Made by a program: the position numbers and the translations under genes
Notes under the pieces: generated by a model
What the model was told of the DNA's origin: nothing
What the model saw: the letters and a program-made list of their open reading frames with translations, nothing else
Database searches by the model: none
NCBI GenBank assembly: GCA_011319805.1
Contig: SJRY01000255.1
Location: forward strand, 310,001 to 374,000
DNA: 64,000 nucleotides
From: Macrocybe gigantea
Lineage: Eukaryota; Basidiomycota; Agaricomycetes; Agaricales; Callistosporiaceae
Reading direction: 5' to 3'
In this document: one piece after another, positions 10,370 to 21,516 of the stretch
How positions within the stretch are numbered: position 1 is the first letter of the stretch
How the letters are laid out: each line of letters begins with the position of its first letter

Positions 10370-13300
10370 TCACATTCCGGGTCCGAAACTGGTCAGTGCC
10401 ATGCCTCCCAACCACGCCATCTCCAAGACGGCACGGCCGATCGGCGTCAGTTGGACCTCGGGTTCGGGCAGCTCTTCTTCCTCTGAGCGAGGACCCATCA
10501 CAGGCGGCGACGTCTGAATGCAGAGGCCCATCTTGATAAGGCCGTCAGGATAGAACTCGATGCCAGTATCGCGAGAATGGCAGACGCCGATCACCCAGTC
10601 GTACAGACCCTCGTCGCGCATTGGGGGCGGCATGGTCGCGAAAGCGACAGCAAGCGTTCCAGAGACAATCAGACCCGAGTCGGGGATGCGCACGCCAGAT
10701 CCTTGCAAGTCTCTGTGAGAGACTAGACGAGCGCTGATATGGAAGGACGTCAGGAGGATGGAAGTCCGCTCCTCACGTCGGGTCGACTCGTGCGAGGAAG
10801 TGGGCGAGGTGCGCGACCGCTTCTTCGATTCGCCGTCATGGCGGCTCTTGGTGTGTTCATCCGATGCATTAGGTTCGGGTGGTTTGTAATACACCAACAA
10901 ATATTGGCGGAATTCGTTGGGAATGATCGTGTCGGCGATGGATTCGGATGGTATGTTGGGATCACTATGGCCCGGCCACAACGGGAGAAGCATGTACAAG
11001 GAATCGGATGGAATATCCTGAAAGATATCCACGGCGTTGTTGTTCCCGCTGGCAATCTTCTTTTGTTTTTGACTGGACGGACCATGTTTGGATTTGTCTT
11101 TATGGCTCGACGGGAGCAAGCCAACGTCCTTAAACGACGTGTTCAGGTTGTCAACTACGCGTTGCTGCTGTTCCTGCTTGTTTCGGGAGGCCAGCTTGAG
11201 CCACGGCGGATCAAAGTGCACAAGGATAGGACCAACAGCCGAGTTGTTGCTTCGGCCAGGGATCAGCCTCCGGAAGAAATTGGCATTCGGGTTGCCGTCA
11301 GAATGGTGCAGGCGATCGTGAGTTCGTAGTTGCTCCAAGGTGGTGGCATCGACGGTTCCGTACGCTTCATAATGTGGCGTGCGTGCGGGGCCGTCATCTT
11401 CGTCGTCGTCATCAGGGTCCAGAGGATCACGAACTTTACGCCGTTTGCGGGAAGAGTTCCTTCCGACGGCGCGACTCGCGAGTAGAGCTTCACGACCACC
11501 ATCAGGCGGTGCATCGTAGCTCGGCGGATAGCTATAACCTGGGGGAGCTGACGCCGGAGGCGGCCGCGGGTGATCCAACGTGATGGAGCTACCGCTAGCC
11601 GTATGATCGCGGTGTCGCTCACCGTCTCCTGCACGCTCCCTATATCCTCGCGACCGATCCCTGTGCCTGTTCCCTGAGCCGCTGCCAAGATCTCTATCAT
11701 CCAACAACCCATGCGACTCCAACTTCCTGGTCGTATTCGTGCTGGTATACGCTTCCTGGACGCGTCGAGGAGCCAGCAAGGTCATGGACGATACCCTCTT
11801 CTCCCTTCCTTCGGCGTCGGCGTCCCCAGACGAGGATCCTTTCACTGCATGGGGGTCATTAGATCTTGGTTGTGTGGCTTCCTTTGACTTGAAGTAACGA
11901 CTGATAGAGAACGCGATTGCTTTCGAGTGTTTGTGAATCGTTATGCAAGGATGACTATAGCTGTGTACGCGAGAATCGCGGAGGTGGACAACGGCAAGCC
12001 TTTGTTGAAGTCCTTTGGACGGATCTGAAGCTGCATCGCTTGAGCACCCGAGCATTGCGTCAAAGTGCTTGTGACTTACGTGCATTGGTGCGTCTCGCGA
12101 CTCTAAATCTCCCCACCAAATCGTTTCGCCATAGCTCGACAGATCCGATAGGCATACCCCTCCACGCGACAGATTTAGCCTTTTCTACATCCTTCGGAGC
12201 ATCCTTGTCCTTGACTTTGTCGTGGTCCTTATCAGTGGCAGTTGAGGGACGAGCGGGATGGTTGCCAATCGTGGCCTCGGTGCGATCTGTCATTATGCTA
12301 TCCCGTGGACTCAAGACGGTGCTGATGCTGGGTCTAGCAATTTGTTCAATGGCAGGAACGCTAGAACGCTCGACCCTCTCCCTTCGGAAACTCCAATCTC
12401 GCCGCTGCGCCTGGTAACCGTCGCCTCCCCAGGTACCGATAGCTTTTCCAAACGAATCGGCAGCATTGATGCTAGATACTGTTGCTGTGCTGGGACGTCT
12501 TCCGTTAGTGAAGAGGTCGCGGAAGCGGAAACTCGTCACAGATGATCGACGAGCATCCGTCGGAGACGGGTGTAGCGTTCCAACACTGCCGCGGGGCCTG
12601 AGAATGTCGCCAATCTGACTCCTGTCGAAAGTTGTGATTCCGCCTCGCAAGGCAGACCAGTCGCTATCAAAATCATCCAATGTTGGACCAGAACGATTGC
12701 TCGGAGGAGGTATAGGAGGAGCTCTGCGAGGCTGAGGCGACGAGATAGAGGTCTCCTTGCCCTTTCCTTTAGCCTTCTCCTTTTCCAGACTTTTCCAGTC
12801 ACCTTCGCCTCCTGGAAGAGATTTCGGGCCTTGAAGATGAGCAGGATCCTGCCCACGGGGAGTAAGAAGTCCCACTATTTGAAACTCGTCGTCCAGACTG
12901 CGGCTCGGCCTTCGGACAGTTGCGAAACTATCTTCGCGATCCCTGTTCCTGTCGTACGAGGCCCGATCAGTGGTATCAGAAGATGTCTCCGGAATGACCA
13001 AAGGCAGACTTCCTATTATGTCCAAAGCGCCATACGAGAGGTTACGAATGCTGGACCCACTGCCGCTTTCGTATGCGTACACTTGGCGTTCCCAATCTTG
13101 GCCAGCTATGCTGCCCTCAAATTGCGCGGAACCAATTTCGATACTCAAACGTTCGTCATAATATCCGTAATCATTATCATCCTCTGAATCGTCGTCCTCA
13201 AAGCCGTATTCCTCGTCAGAACTAAATTCGAAAGCAGTGTTCGTGCTACGCGCGGTACAGTTCCACTTGAACCCGCCACTGTAGTTGACTGAGTAAGAGC

Positions 13301-14268
13301 GGTATCGCTGGGAATGTGATGAGGAATTGGATGACGATGGTCTTGCTCGTCGTCGTTCGAAGAGAGTTCCTGAGCAGACGTCTCCGTGGTGCTATTGGTG
13401 TGACGGCTAGCTCGGGAATCCGTGCGAGAATAATCGCCGCTGCTGCTCGAGAGTGACGTAGCCGAGGCGGAAGCGGACGAGGTCCCGGTTGTACGACGCG
13501 ATGCCCTCTCGAGATCACGAGGGCCGGTATCACGGTGATTATGATCGGCAGGAGAGGGAGGTCGAGGTCGACGAGGAGGAGGCCACTCTGCCTGCCCTGG
13601 TGGTTGCGATGGATGACTACGGACGGAACTGAGGTTCGGTTGCGCATAAGCCACGACGGAAGGTCGAGGCGTTATGTCGGATGGAACGGGAGGCTCATCC
13701 CGAATGCTGTCTGTGTCGCTGGGCGCAACGGAGAGGGGATCGACGGTCTGAGACGGAACCGATGAAGATGAGCCTGCAGTGCCAAACGAAAAGGAGTTTA
13801 GAGAATTGTATGTGTAGAGATCTATTGCATGAGGGTCGGCCGGGTCGCCGGATGATGGATGCTGGCTAGGTTGTCCTGGAGTATGCGACCTTGAGAGAGA
13901 GGTGAGGAGCAACCTAGGAGGGAAATGTGCAACAATATGCCTTACAACTTAAACATGGCACCCATTTGGCCCGAACTGGGTACTTGACGACCTCCCATGC
14001 TCTTGGTATGCGAATGTTCGGATGAAGAGGGAATGGAGACGAAAAGAACGCTCTCTGGAGAGGTAACGGGCCGTTGCATAGACGACCGGGAATCAGTAGT
14101 GCGTACACGAGTAGATACAGATATGGATCCGGAAGAAGCAAGTATTGGTGAGGTCGAGACTGCGGTCGGAGTGGGGTATGGCGGACGGCGTGGTTGAAAG
14201 AGAGTTTTGTCAGGATTGGTGCTATTGTACAAATCTGGAGAAGGTGGTAGTCGTTTTGACCAAAGCAT
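10370..14268 (-). CDS. Large Ser/Pro-rich fungal protein of unknown function
   Basis: I do not recognise a named family. The spliced product is about 1,200 residues. The start chosen is ATG 14268 (MLWSKRLPPSPDLYNS). The first ~450 residues are Ser/Thr/Pro-rich and low-complexity with acidic patches. A middle part holds FGKAIGTWGGDGYQAQRRDW and a basic segment, VELWRNDLVGRFRVARRTN, joined across an intron near 12010-12070 to VHSYSHPCITIHKHSKAIAF. A charged RS/RD-like part follows, and the compact C-terminal third (VGPILVHFDPPWLKL, DSLYMLLPLWPGHSD, FRQYLLVYYKPPEP, YDWVIGVCHSRDTGIEFYPD, VLEMAWLGGMALTSFGPGM) looks like a folded domain. Introns lie near 13915-13950 (only ~32 nt), 13205-13255 and 12010-12070. 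A phosphorylated scaffold is possible but is only a guess. Confidence 0.7.
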
Positions 14269-14418
14269 AAACGAGCGGGAAATGGGCGTCAACGACGGGC
14301 TGCACGGCGAGCAGGAAGAGCCCCGGACGACGGGGGCTGGCGCCGTGGAGAGCTTAAGTAGCGATGGCCTGGCCAAAACTGAGAAGAAATCCGAAGCAGA
14401 CAAGAACAAGAGCCCTGT

Positions 14419-14448
14419 CACGTGGCATCGGCAATCAACTGCCACGTG
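14419..14448. promoter_or_regulatory. Paired CACGTG boxes in inverted arrangement
   Basis: CACGTGGCA (14419-14427) and TGCCACGTG (14440-14448) are exact reverse complements separated by 12 bp, about 150 bp upstream of the Ser-rich gene start. CACGTG is the core bound by fungal bHLH factors such as Cbf1. The paired layout suggests a dimer-of-dimers site or a hairpin. The function is inferred only. Confidence 0.5.
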
Positions 14449-15260
14449 CCAGACACAACATGTCAACCCAAAATCGCTCTGCCACCTGCCTCGCGTCCTC
14501 CGACCTGAGACGGGAAGCGACTCATTCGGACCTCAGAGCCCGACCCTCTTCCGTAAGGTCGCACACAACGGCGGAGCGCTCGTCGTAATCCGACAGATTT
14601 TGCCTCGGAAAATAGCGTCCTCGCTAGTCAGCGTCCTCATAGCCGTCCTCCTTCATTGACTGCGCATGGCCGCCCTGATCCACCAAGCTCATGGCGTTGC
14701 CCCTTCATATGACACATCACATATTTAGCACCTTCACATTAACAAGGTTGTGCTTGAGCATTGATAGATGCTGCCGAATTATGTGGACGATCGAGCACAG
14801 CAAATTGCTGAACGAAGGTTTTCATCGAACCCCGGACCCGGTCATGACACCGCGCATGCCTACTGATGATATGCTGCTAACATAACAAAACTCGTTTGTA
14901 GGCGGGCTCATTCGAATAGCGTTAAAATTAGCTGGGTCATATTGAAGCCATGCAACTAAGTCAGGGTTGAATGTGAGGGGTTTCAAGTCACACGATCGCC
15001 CTGACGATGTGTTGCCAGCTGCTGACCTGAAGATGGCGACCCAGTGCATCAGGATTGTTGTTGGTCCAAATCCGGCAATCCTGTGCAGTCATTAGTGCAG
15101 TGAACGACAAGTGGAAATGACCATAAGGATACAAAGGGACATAATTCGGGTGCTGGCGGCGGTGTGGTGAAAAGATCGATGCGAGAACAGCAAAACGAAT
15201 GAATGAATTCCAGATATATGCGTTGTAAATCAGAGTCCCAAGAGGTGCCCAACAACCGTT
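14449..15260. other. Intergenic region between TBC and Ser-rich genes
   Basis: About 810 bp, upstream of the Ser-rich gene and downstream of the TBC gene (both minus strand). Small minus-strand frames at 14822-15049 and 15049-15255 have no recognisable motif and no codon pattern like the neighbours. Nothing else supported. Confidence 0.45.
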
Positions 15261-17737
15261 TCAGCTCTCGCTTCCACGCTTGAATTTCAGCATTTGGGCG
15301 AGCGACATGCGGTGTGACGACTGGGCATCTTCATTCTCGTGCATAGCTTCCGCATACCTATATTAATTAAGTGAATCGCGTGGAAGCCACATGAGATCAA
15401 TGAAATCGCAGCATACAACAGTTTATATCGAACGAGCTCCGATTCCATCTCCTCGTTTCGCAAGCGTGCCTTCACCAGCTCGTTCTACCCTGGAGTCAGG
15501 AGTGATCCCTAGCGGCAGGCGGCAAGGCTCACCAAGATCGCTACATGTTCTGCATTCAGCTGAGCAAGGCTGTTCTCCAAGTTTTTGCTGGCAGAAACGA
15601 TCTCATTGAATCGTCAATATGCGAACAGCCAACCGACACGTACACCTGAGCTGACAGCGTACGGTTGCTGCTCCGAAGTTCATCCATCTCCATAGCGTGC
15701 TTGTTCTTTTCCCTCTACAGACCAAAAAGCGCTGGTCAAGGAAAGAAAGAAATTCGCTTCGCCAACGACTCACAAGCATGTCCTCGTACTCGTGCCTATA
15801 GGAATCTAGCATAAACGGTGTGATCCGTAATGCGATCGCATCTTCAACAAATTCATCCACTCTGTATGCCGTTTGCTTCTGCTGCCCCTCCTCATCGTTA
15901 CCTTCTGTTTCAACCTGAATTTGGTGTAAAAAAAAGGGTCACCACAAAAATTTTCCATCTACCTTGTACCTGTTGAAGAGCTTGGTATTCAGGAACGTCA
16001 AGATTTCGTCAAACTTTAATGACAGCAGCAAGTCCTCGTTCTTCTTTAAAAGCATGATGCTGAATCCGAAAATAGCCTCTATTCCGCTAGCCAAACAATT
16101 GTCGTATATCCGGAAAACCACATCAAGAGGAAACCTGCAGGGTTCGATGAAATACGGCCCAAGAAATTACGGAAATCGAGCTCACCGATAGCTGAACATC
16201 GTGAGGAACCATTGCGAACAGAACATACTCGACCTGATTCCTTGGCGCAGGAAGTGGACATGCAGAACAGGTAAGAGTTCTTCTACGAGGCGGTCAAACT
16301 AGAAATCCGGTGTCGAGACCGTAACAAGTCACTCTGATCGATATACCATACCTGAAACTACATCGGAGTGAGCGGGTATGGGATTACATCACGCCGTCGT
16401 ATTTGACATACAAGTCGTAGTTGCAACTTGGGCATTTCTGGAAGGTAATGCCCGCGCAAGTCATACACATGCATCAACCTGACAAGGAGTGAAAACGCCT
16501 CTTCATCCGGCATCTGATTCAGAAATCAAAAACATGCATGCGAAGTACAGCAAGCAAGAACGCACATTGAGCAAGAGTATCGCAACGACGAAAGGAAGAC
16601 CCTGACAGTAGCCTACTTGAGGGTCATAGCTAATGCCATTGAAAAATCAGCGACCACTTCACACGATATGCGTAACAAATCTCATACAGAGAGTACGCTT
16701 TCAGAACATTGAAAAGATTTTCTTGTCCAATGCCCTGGCCGTCGGTGAAGAAATCATGATGAGGAAATGTCCTAAAAAAACTTGAGCAGACCCGTTTAGT
16801 CCGATAAAGAATGCAAAAGGACCTTCCAAGGTCACGAGTTATAGCCTTTTCGTGGGTGCTGGTCTCTTTCAACAGCTTGAGATACGTGCCTTCTAGCTCG
16901 GGATCCTTAGATGCTGCCCTGCAACAAAAGTTTCACCGTGGTCGTGAGGATAGACTAGACCTCAACCAAGCTCACATATGCTGCCACATCATCCCACGAA
17001 GAGTGGCTGGTATGCCCTTCGCAATGGCATGCGCTAATTCTTCTGGTCTCTCGGCAGCGAAAGCTTGATAATCTGCATTTCACGCATATAGTACGAGGAG
17101 CCGAGAATACTATCAGAGATAGGCACCTGATATGACCGCGCCCCAAAAGTCTGCAGCATGTCCTCGCGTTGAAAGTGAATATTTTACCACGGACGACAAA
17201 AGGCGTACCCCAGTCGATAGCATTCGCGCTGACCACGTCTTTGCCCTCTTCCTTCTCCTTGTGAAGCCGTATGAATTCTTCCTGAAGCTTCTGCTGTCCA
17301 TCTATGCTGACGCGATGTGAAGAGGACCCTTCCTGAAGGTCCAATCGTCCTAGTATAAATGGCAAGTTGCCTGTCGAGCGAATCGTCGTGGTAGAAGCGG
17401 TCTTTTTATGTGACACGAATCGTGGAGGTGCGGAACTCGTCGTAGGAGACGAAGGTCCAAATAGCGGACTAGGTACGTCCTGATTCTCTGCATCCACATT
17501 CTCATTCAGGTCCACATCGCGAGTAGTCGCAAGGGAGATGGGACGGGATGTCAGCGCGATGGGGGAAAATGTCGAGTCATCGTCGAGAGCGACATCCTTG
17601 AAGTCGGCGTCGCTGATCGACTCGCGTTCGGCAGGTCGATCGGAGAACCGCTGATCTTCAGGCGAGCGCAGAGCATCTAGCACATTCGTCGCAGATGGTG
17701 GAAGAGCCGAACCAAGTTCCGGCAGATCTACAGCCAT
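15261..17737 (-). CDS. TBC-domain Rab GTPase-activating protein, Gyp5/Evi5-like
   Basis: Stimulates GTP hydrolysis by Rab/Ypt GTPases in ER-Golgi or exocytic traffic. Start ATG 17737 (MAVDLPELGSALPPSATN). The N-terminal ~180 residues are disordered with acidic and Ser patches. The TBC domain follows: DFWGAVISDYQAFAAERPEE, GIPATLRGMMWQHMAASKD, AITRDLGRTFPHHDFF (arginine finger in RDLGR), VGYCQGLPFVVAILLLNMP (glutamine finger in YCQG), LLPVLHVHFLRQGIRSSMF, then FPLDVVFRIYDNCLASGIEA. A C-terminal coiled coil (REKNKHAMEMDELRSSN, LVKARLRNEEMESELVRYK) ends at TGA 15261-15263. The order TBC then coiled coil matches Gyp5/Gyl1 and metazoan Evi5. At least a dozen short introns are spread along the gene. 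Confidence 0.88.
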
Positions 17738-18170
17738 TTTCTTAAGAGACGGGCCCGCCGGAGGTCATGTATGTCGTGGATAGAGATGTCGAACACCGTG
17801 AGTGGTCACGAGTTGGCAAACCGCGTTGCTAGCGTAGAAATCCCCGATTGCTCAAATCATAATTTCCTGCATTCTTGCTACTCTTTATCATCGAGCCTTC
17901 AATCTTACGAAGGGGCTCCAATCCAGGAGGAGGACGCGGCAAATTCGGGTACTACGGTCATATCTGCTAGAGTCACGTGGTTGCTGAGGCAGTTGGCGAT
18001 GGGTCTTCATCCGAAAAAATAGTCCTTCGACACCTTAATACAGCAAGATGTTGCGACAACGATTTCACCACTGTCATTTTCTACGAATACAGCTAGACTT
18101 CAATAAGTTATGATAGAAATACAGGATGAGTAGGACGAGGAACCAAGAATAGAAGAAGAGGTATCAGACC
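17738..18170. other. Upstream region of the TBC gene, with one CACGTG box
   Basis: About 430 bp between the TBC start and the Yippee stop (both minus strand). It contains GTCACGTGG at 17972-17980, about 240 bp upstream of the TBC start codon. A plus-strand frame at 17771-18022 has no family match and is probably fortuitous. Confidence 0.45.
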
Positions 18171-18790
18171 CTAGAAGGCACAATCCGACTCCGAACTTCC
18201 TGAATCGGACGATATGCTTCCTCGAAGGCGACGAGGGGAACCGACAGATGTTTCAGAACGTGGGATGAGATTTGAAAGCTCCAAGAGGCAATTTCCCTCT
18301 TTCCATTTCTCGGACCATTCATGAGCTCGCACAATCTTCCAACCGAGATAGAGAGAGCACGATGAGCATGTAATCTCTTGCATAGTGTGAGCCCCTGTCG
18401 ACATGAGCTGTACACCAGGACGAGAAAGCGTCACATTGTAGCTAGAGATGGAGGTCAGATGAATGTTCTATGTCGCGGTGACAGAAAATGTGACTCACGT
18501 TTCCATGAATAAGGACGCCTTGCCCGAAAATCCTCGGAAATTCCTTGAATATGGAGGAAACTAACCATGGTCAACTTCTCGTACACATAGCGGTTATTCA
18601 GAGCATTTACGGAAGACGGCGGCAGGAGTACACGAGATGACGTTATACATGTTTTGCACTGCCGGCATGAAAGAGCTTCAGGTATTTGAGGAAGAGGACG
18701 CGACGTCCGCCGGGGAGAGGGAACGTGGGGGAGTTGACGAGGCACGACGTCCTGCGCGCCAGCGGCGGGATGATCGTACATACAAGACAT
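18171..18790 (-). CDS. Yippee-family zinc-binding protein
   Basis: Yippee/Mis18-fold protein with a zinc ion held by two CxxC pairs. The first exon (ATG 18790) gives CRQCKTCITSSRV, the first pair. A middle exon (FRGFSGKASLFMETYNV) joins by a clean phase-2 splice to TLSRPGVQLMSTGAHTMQEI, then ITCSSCSLYLGWKIV (second pair) and HEWSEKWKEGNCLLELSNLI, the family's signature end. TAG is at 18171-18173. The junction of the first two exons is not settled: the obvious donor (SS followed by GTAAAT) is one phase off, so either another donor is used or a base is missing. Fungal Yippee proteins include glucose-induced-degradation (GID)-related Moh1; nothing here ties this copy to that role. Confidence 0.84.
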
Positions 18791-19511
18791 TGGTGTATAA
18801 GCGCAGGTTACTTGGGCTTTCGACTATCGCAACAGAGCCGAGAGTTTTATAATGCGATGCTATGAAGGGCTGTGATCATCTCATCACACCGCCATCACAG
18901 GTCAGATGTGGACTGAGGCACTGTTTCTACGAACGTGATGCAAACAGGTCGGCATCACGAGCATATTGCTTGAAAATCAATGCCCGAGGCCTGAATTTCT
19001 ATTTGAAGACCGAGGCGAGGCCCTAGAACTGAACTGCTCAGGATCGTTCAAGGAGGATGACTAGACGTGTTACAGACCCGGAACAGCCACATCTGGAGAA
19101 AGATCCCATTTTGGAGCGATATCATTCGGCAAAAAATAGAGTCATGCGTCCGAGTGCATTCCCGTTCCAGCGATCGAGTATGGAAATAAATGCGATGGAC
19201 ACCCATAGTTGTTGGAGATGATAGAGAACATCAGAAGTTATCTGTGAATGTCTGTGAGTTTTCGGCGGAGAAAAAGGACTTCTTTTGTGCTTTAATGGGT
19301 CAAACGAATGCCTACTTACTCAGGCTAAAAGTTGGTGTCAACGTGAGTCCAACTCTTTCACTCTCCGCGAAATCGGAGTTTACCCTTCTCACCTATTCAG
19401 CAAATCCTGCATTTGGAAATGGCTGAACGATATATCATTGGTATGGGATTGACTCGTCAGTTTGCATTTTACTGATGTTTGATTATCATGCGAAATCGTT
19501 GCAGAAAAGCC
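18791..19511. other. Divergent intergenic region, YIPPEE / allantoinase
   Basis: 720 bp between two start codons on opposite strands, so it should hold both promoters. An open frame at 19190-19426 shows no homology I recognise. No RNA gene was seen. Confidence 0.45.
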
Positions 19512-21223
19512 ATGAGTGGTTATTCCGGAGGCAAGCTTTTGATATGCAAAGGACGAAACGTTGTCCTACCAGACCATGACAGGCCCACACCAGCCACAAT
19601 CGTCATCGACACATCAAGCGGAAAAATTGTTGATATATCTCAGGGACTTGAAACTCCCAATCGCTTCGCAGTTGAGGAGGATGCGATTGAAATTGACGCA
19701 GGCGATAAATTGATCTTGCCAGGTCTCGTTGAGTGCGTTCGCCGTCTTCGAACCGTTACTCATGGGATCGATCTTCCTCTCTTACTGATAGCGCCCATGT
19801 GCACCTCAATGAACCGGGGCGTACAGACTGGGAAGGTTTCTGGACTGGGACAAGAGCGGCAGCATCTGGTGGAATCACCACCGTGGTCGATATGCCGCTG
19901 AATTCCATACCACCCACGACGACTGTCGAGAATTTGGAAATCAAACGCGAAGTGGCCAAGGGACAGTGTTTCACCGACATCGCGTTTTGGGGCGGGGTCA
20001 TTCCTGGAAATCAGGTTAGCCATCCTAATCCCAGGCTATCGATAGAAAGTTTCGAAGAAGCTGTTGAATCAGAACAACCTGAGGCCTCTCATCAACGCGG
20101 GTGTGAAAGGGTTCAAGTGCTTCCTTATTGATAGTGGCGTAGAAGTCAGTCTTTCTGTTTGATTTATTCACGCTGCAGACCATAAGAACTTGATTTCTCT
20201 TGCCTGTGGTGTTTTAGGAATTTCCTAATGTCGCAGAAACGGATCTCAATTTGGCCATGGACGAACTTCAGGTCCGTTCATTTTGCATAGCCCCACGTGC
20301 AACAACAGCCCATCCCATCTGATACTCGCAGAGCACGCCGACTGCTCTTCTTTTTCATGCCGAACTGGATCAATCCAAGTCCGATATTTCCGAAAAACAA
20401 CAAGCAAGTCAACTTTCGGATCCAATCCAGTACTCAACCTTCCTTCAATCAAGGCCTGAGAAGTTCGAACGGGATGCCATCTCTCTCATTATCGGTCTTC
20501 AGAAAAGGTATCCATCACTGCGTTGCCACATCGTGCATCTGTCAGCGTCGTCCGCTCTTCCCTTGATCCAAGAAGCGAAGGCTTCCGGACTTCGACTGAC
20601 CGTCGAGACATGCTTCCATTATTTGTGCTTATCTGCGGACGATATTCCTTCTGGTCATCCAGAATTCAAATGCTGCCCTCCCATTCGTAACTCGCCTAAT
20701 CAGGATGCTCTTTGGTCGGGACTCCAGACTGGTCTTATTGATTGCGTTATATCCGATCACAGCCCGTGCACCATCGACCTCAAAAAGTTAGATGAAGGTG
20801 ATATGATGGGCGCTTGGGGAGGCATCAGCACACTTGGCCTAGGTTTGAGTTTGCTCTGGACCGAGGGGAGGAAGAGGGGCGTTCCTCTCGTTCAAATCAT
20901 AGATTGGATGAGCAGGAAACCTGCGAGGCATGCGGGACTGGGTGATCGCAAGGGTCAGCTGAAAGTGGGATGCGATGGAGACTTTGTAATTTGGGATCCT
21001 GATTATCAGTTCAAGGCAAGAGGTCCCTTGAGCTTGACAGAAGTTTTGATCATCTTTGTTCTAGGTTTCTAATGACGCATTGCTATTCAAGAACAAGCTT
21101 TCACCTTATGAGGGTCGATCCCTTTATGGACGTACGGAACAAACCTATATTCGTGGCCGATTGGTATATGATGGACTGGGAGATCAAGCATTTGAAGATG
21201 ACCCGATTGGGTTGATGCTTTAA
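19512..21223 (+). CDS. DAL1: Allantoinase
   Basis: Hydrolyses the allantoin ring to allantoate in purine (ureide) nitrogen use; cytosolic amidohydrolase with a binuclear metal centre. The metal ligands are visible: HVH in [17 protein letters not shown] (Asp and Ala completed across an intron), the lysine expected to be carboxylated in [13 protein letters not shown], His in [14 protein letters not shown], His in [16 protein letters not shown] and Asp in [10 protein letters not shown]. The C-terminal part ([38 protein letters not shown]) is typical. ATG 19512 ([18 protein letters not shown]) is chosen because the family starts just before such a beta strand; upstream in-frame ATGs at 19479 and 19488 lack homology. 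Five to seven short introns are required and all join in frame. TAA at 21221-21223. Confidence 0.93.
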
Positions 21224-21516
21224 AGGTGTAGTAGTATGGGTTTATGTGTCCATAGAGATACTCGGAATTAAACATCCAAAATTTGATCTGGGCTACGAAT
21301 AATGATGGTACATTTGCTAGTGGCGCAGATCTTCGTGAGAGCAATGTTCGGCTATGTCACGGATGCGGCGTGGCGGTTGGCTAGACCGGACATGTCCTTT
21401 CTGCATGGCTCTCACGCAGACCTTACCGTCTTGATCTCATCGTCATCCTAGCCCTGCCTTTCGCATTTTTCTGCGGCCACAGGCCGGCCTTAACCTTCTT
21501 CTAAGCTCAGGGGTGC

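Noticed and set aside
10739..11329. 196-codon plus-strand frame
   Set aside because: Antisense shadow of the Ser-rich gene's conserved C-terminal exon.
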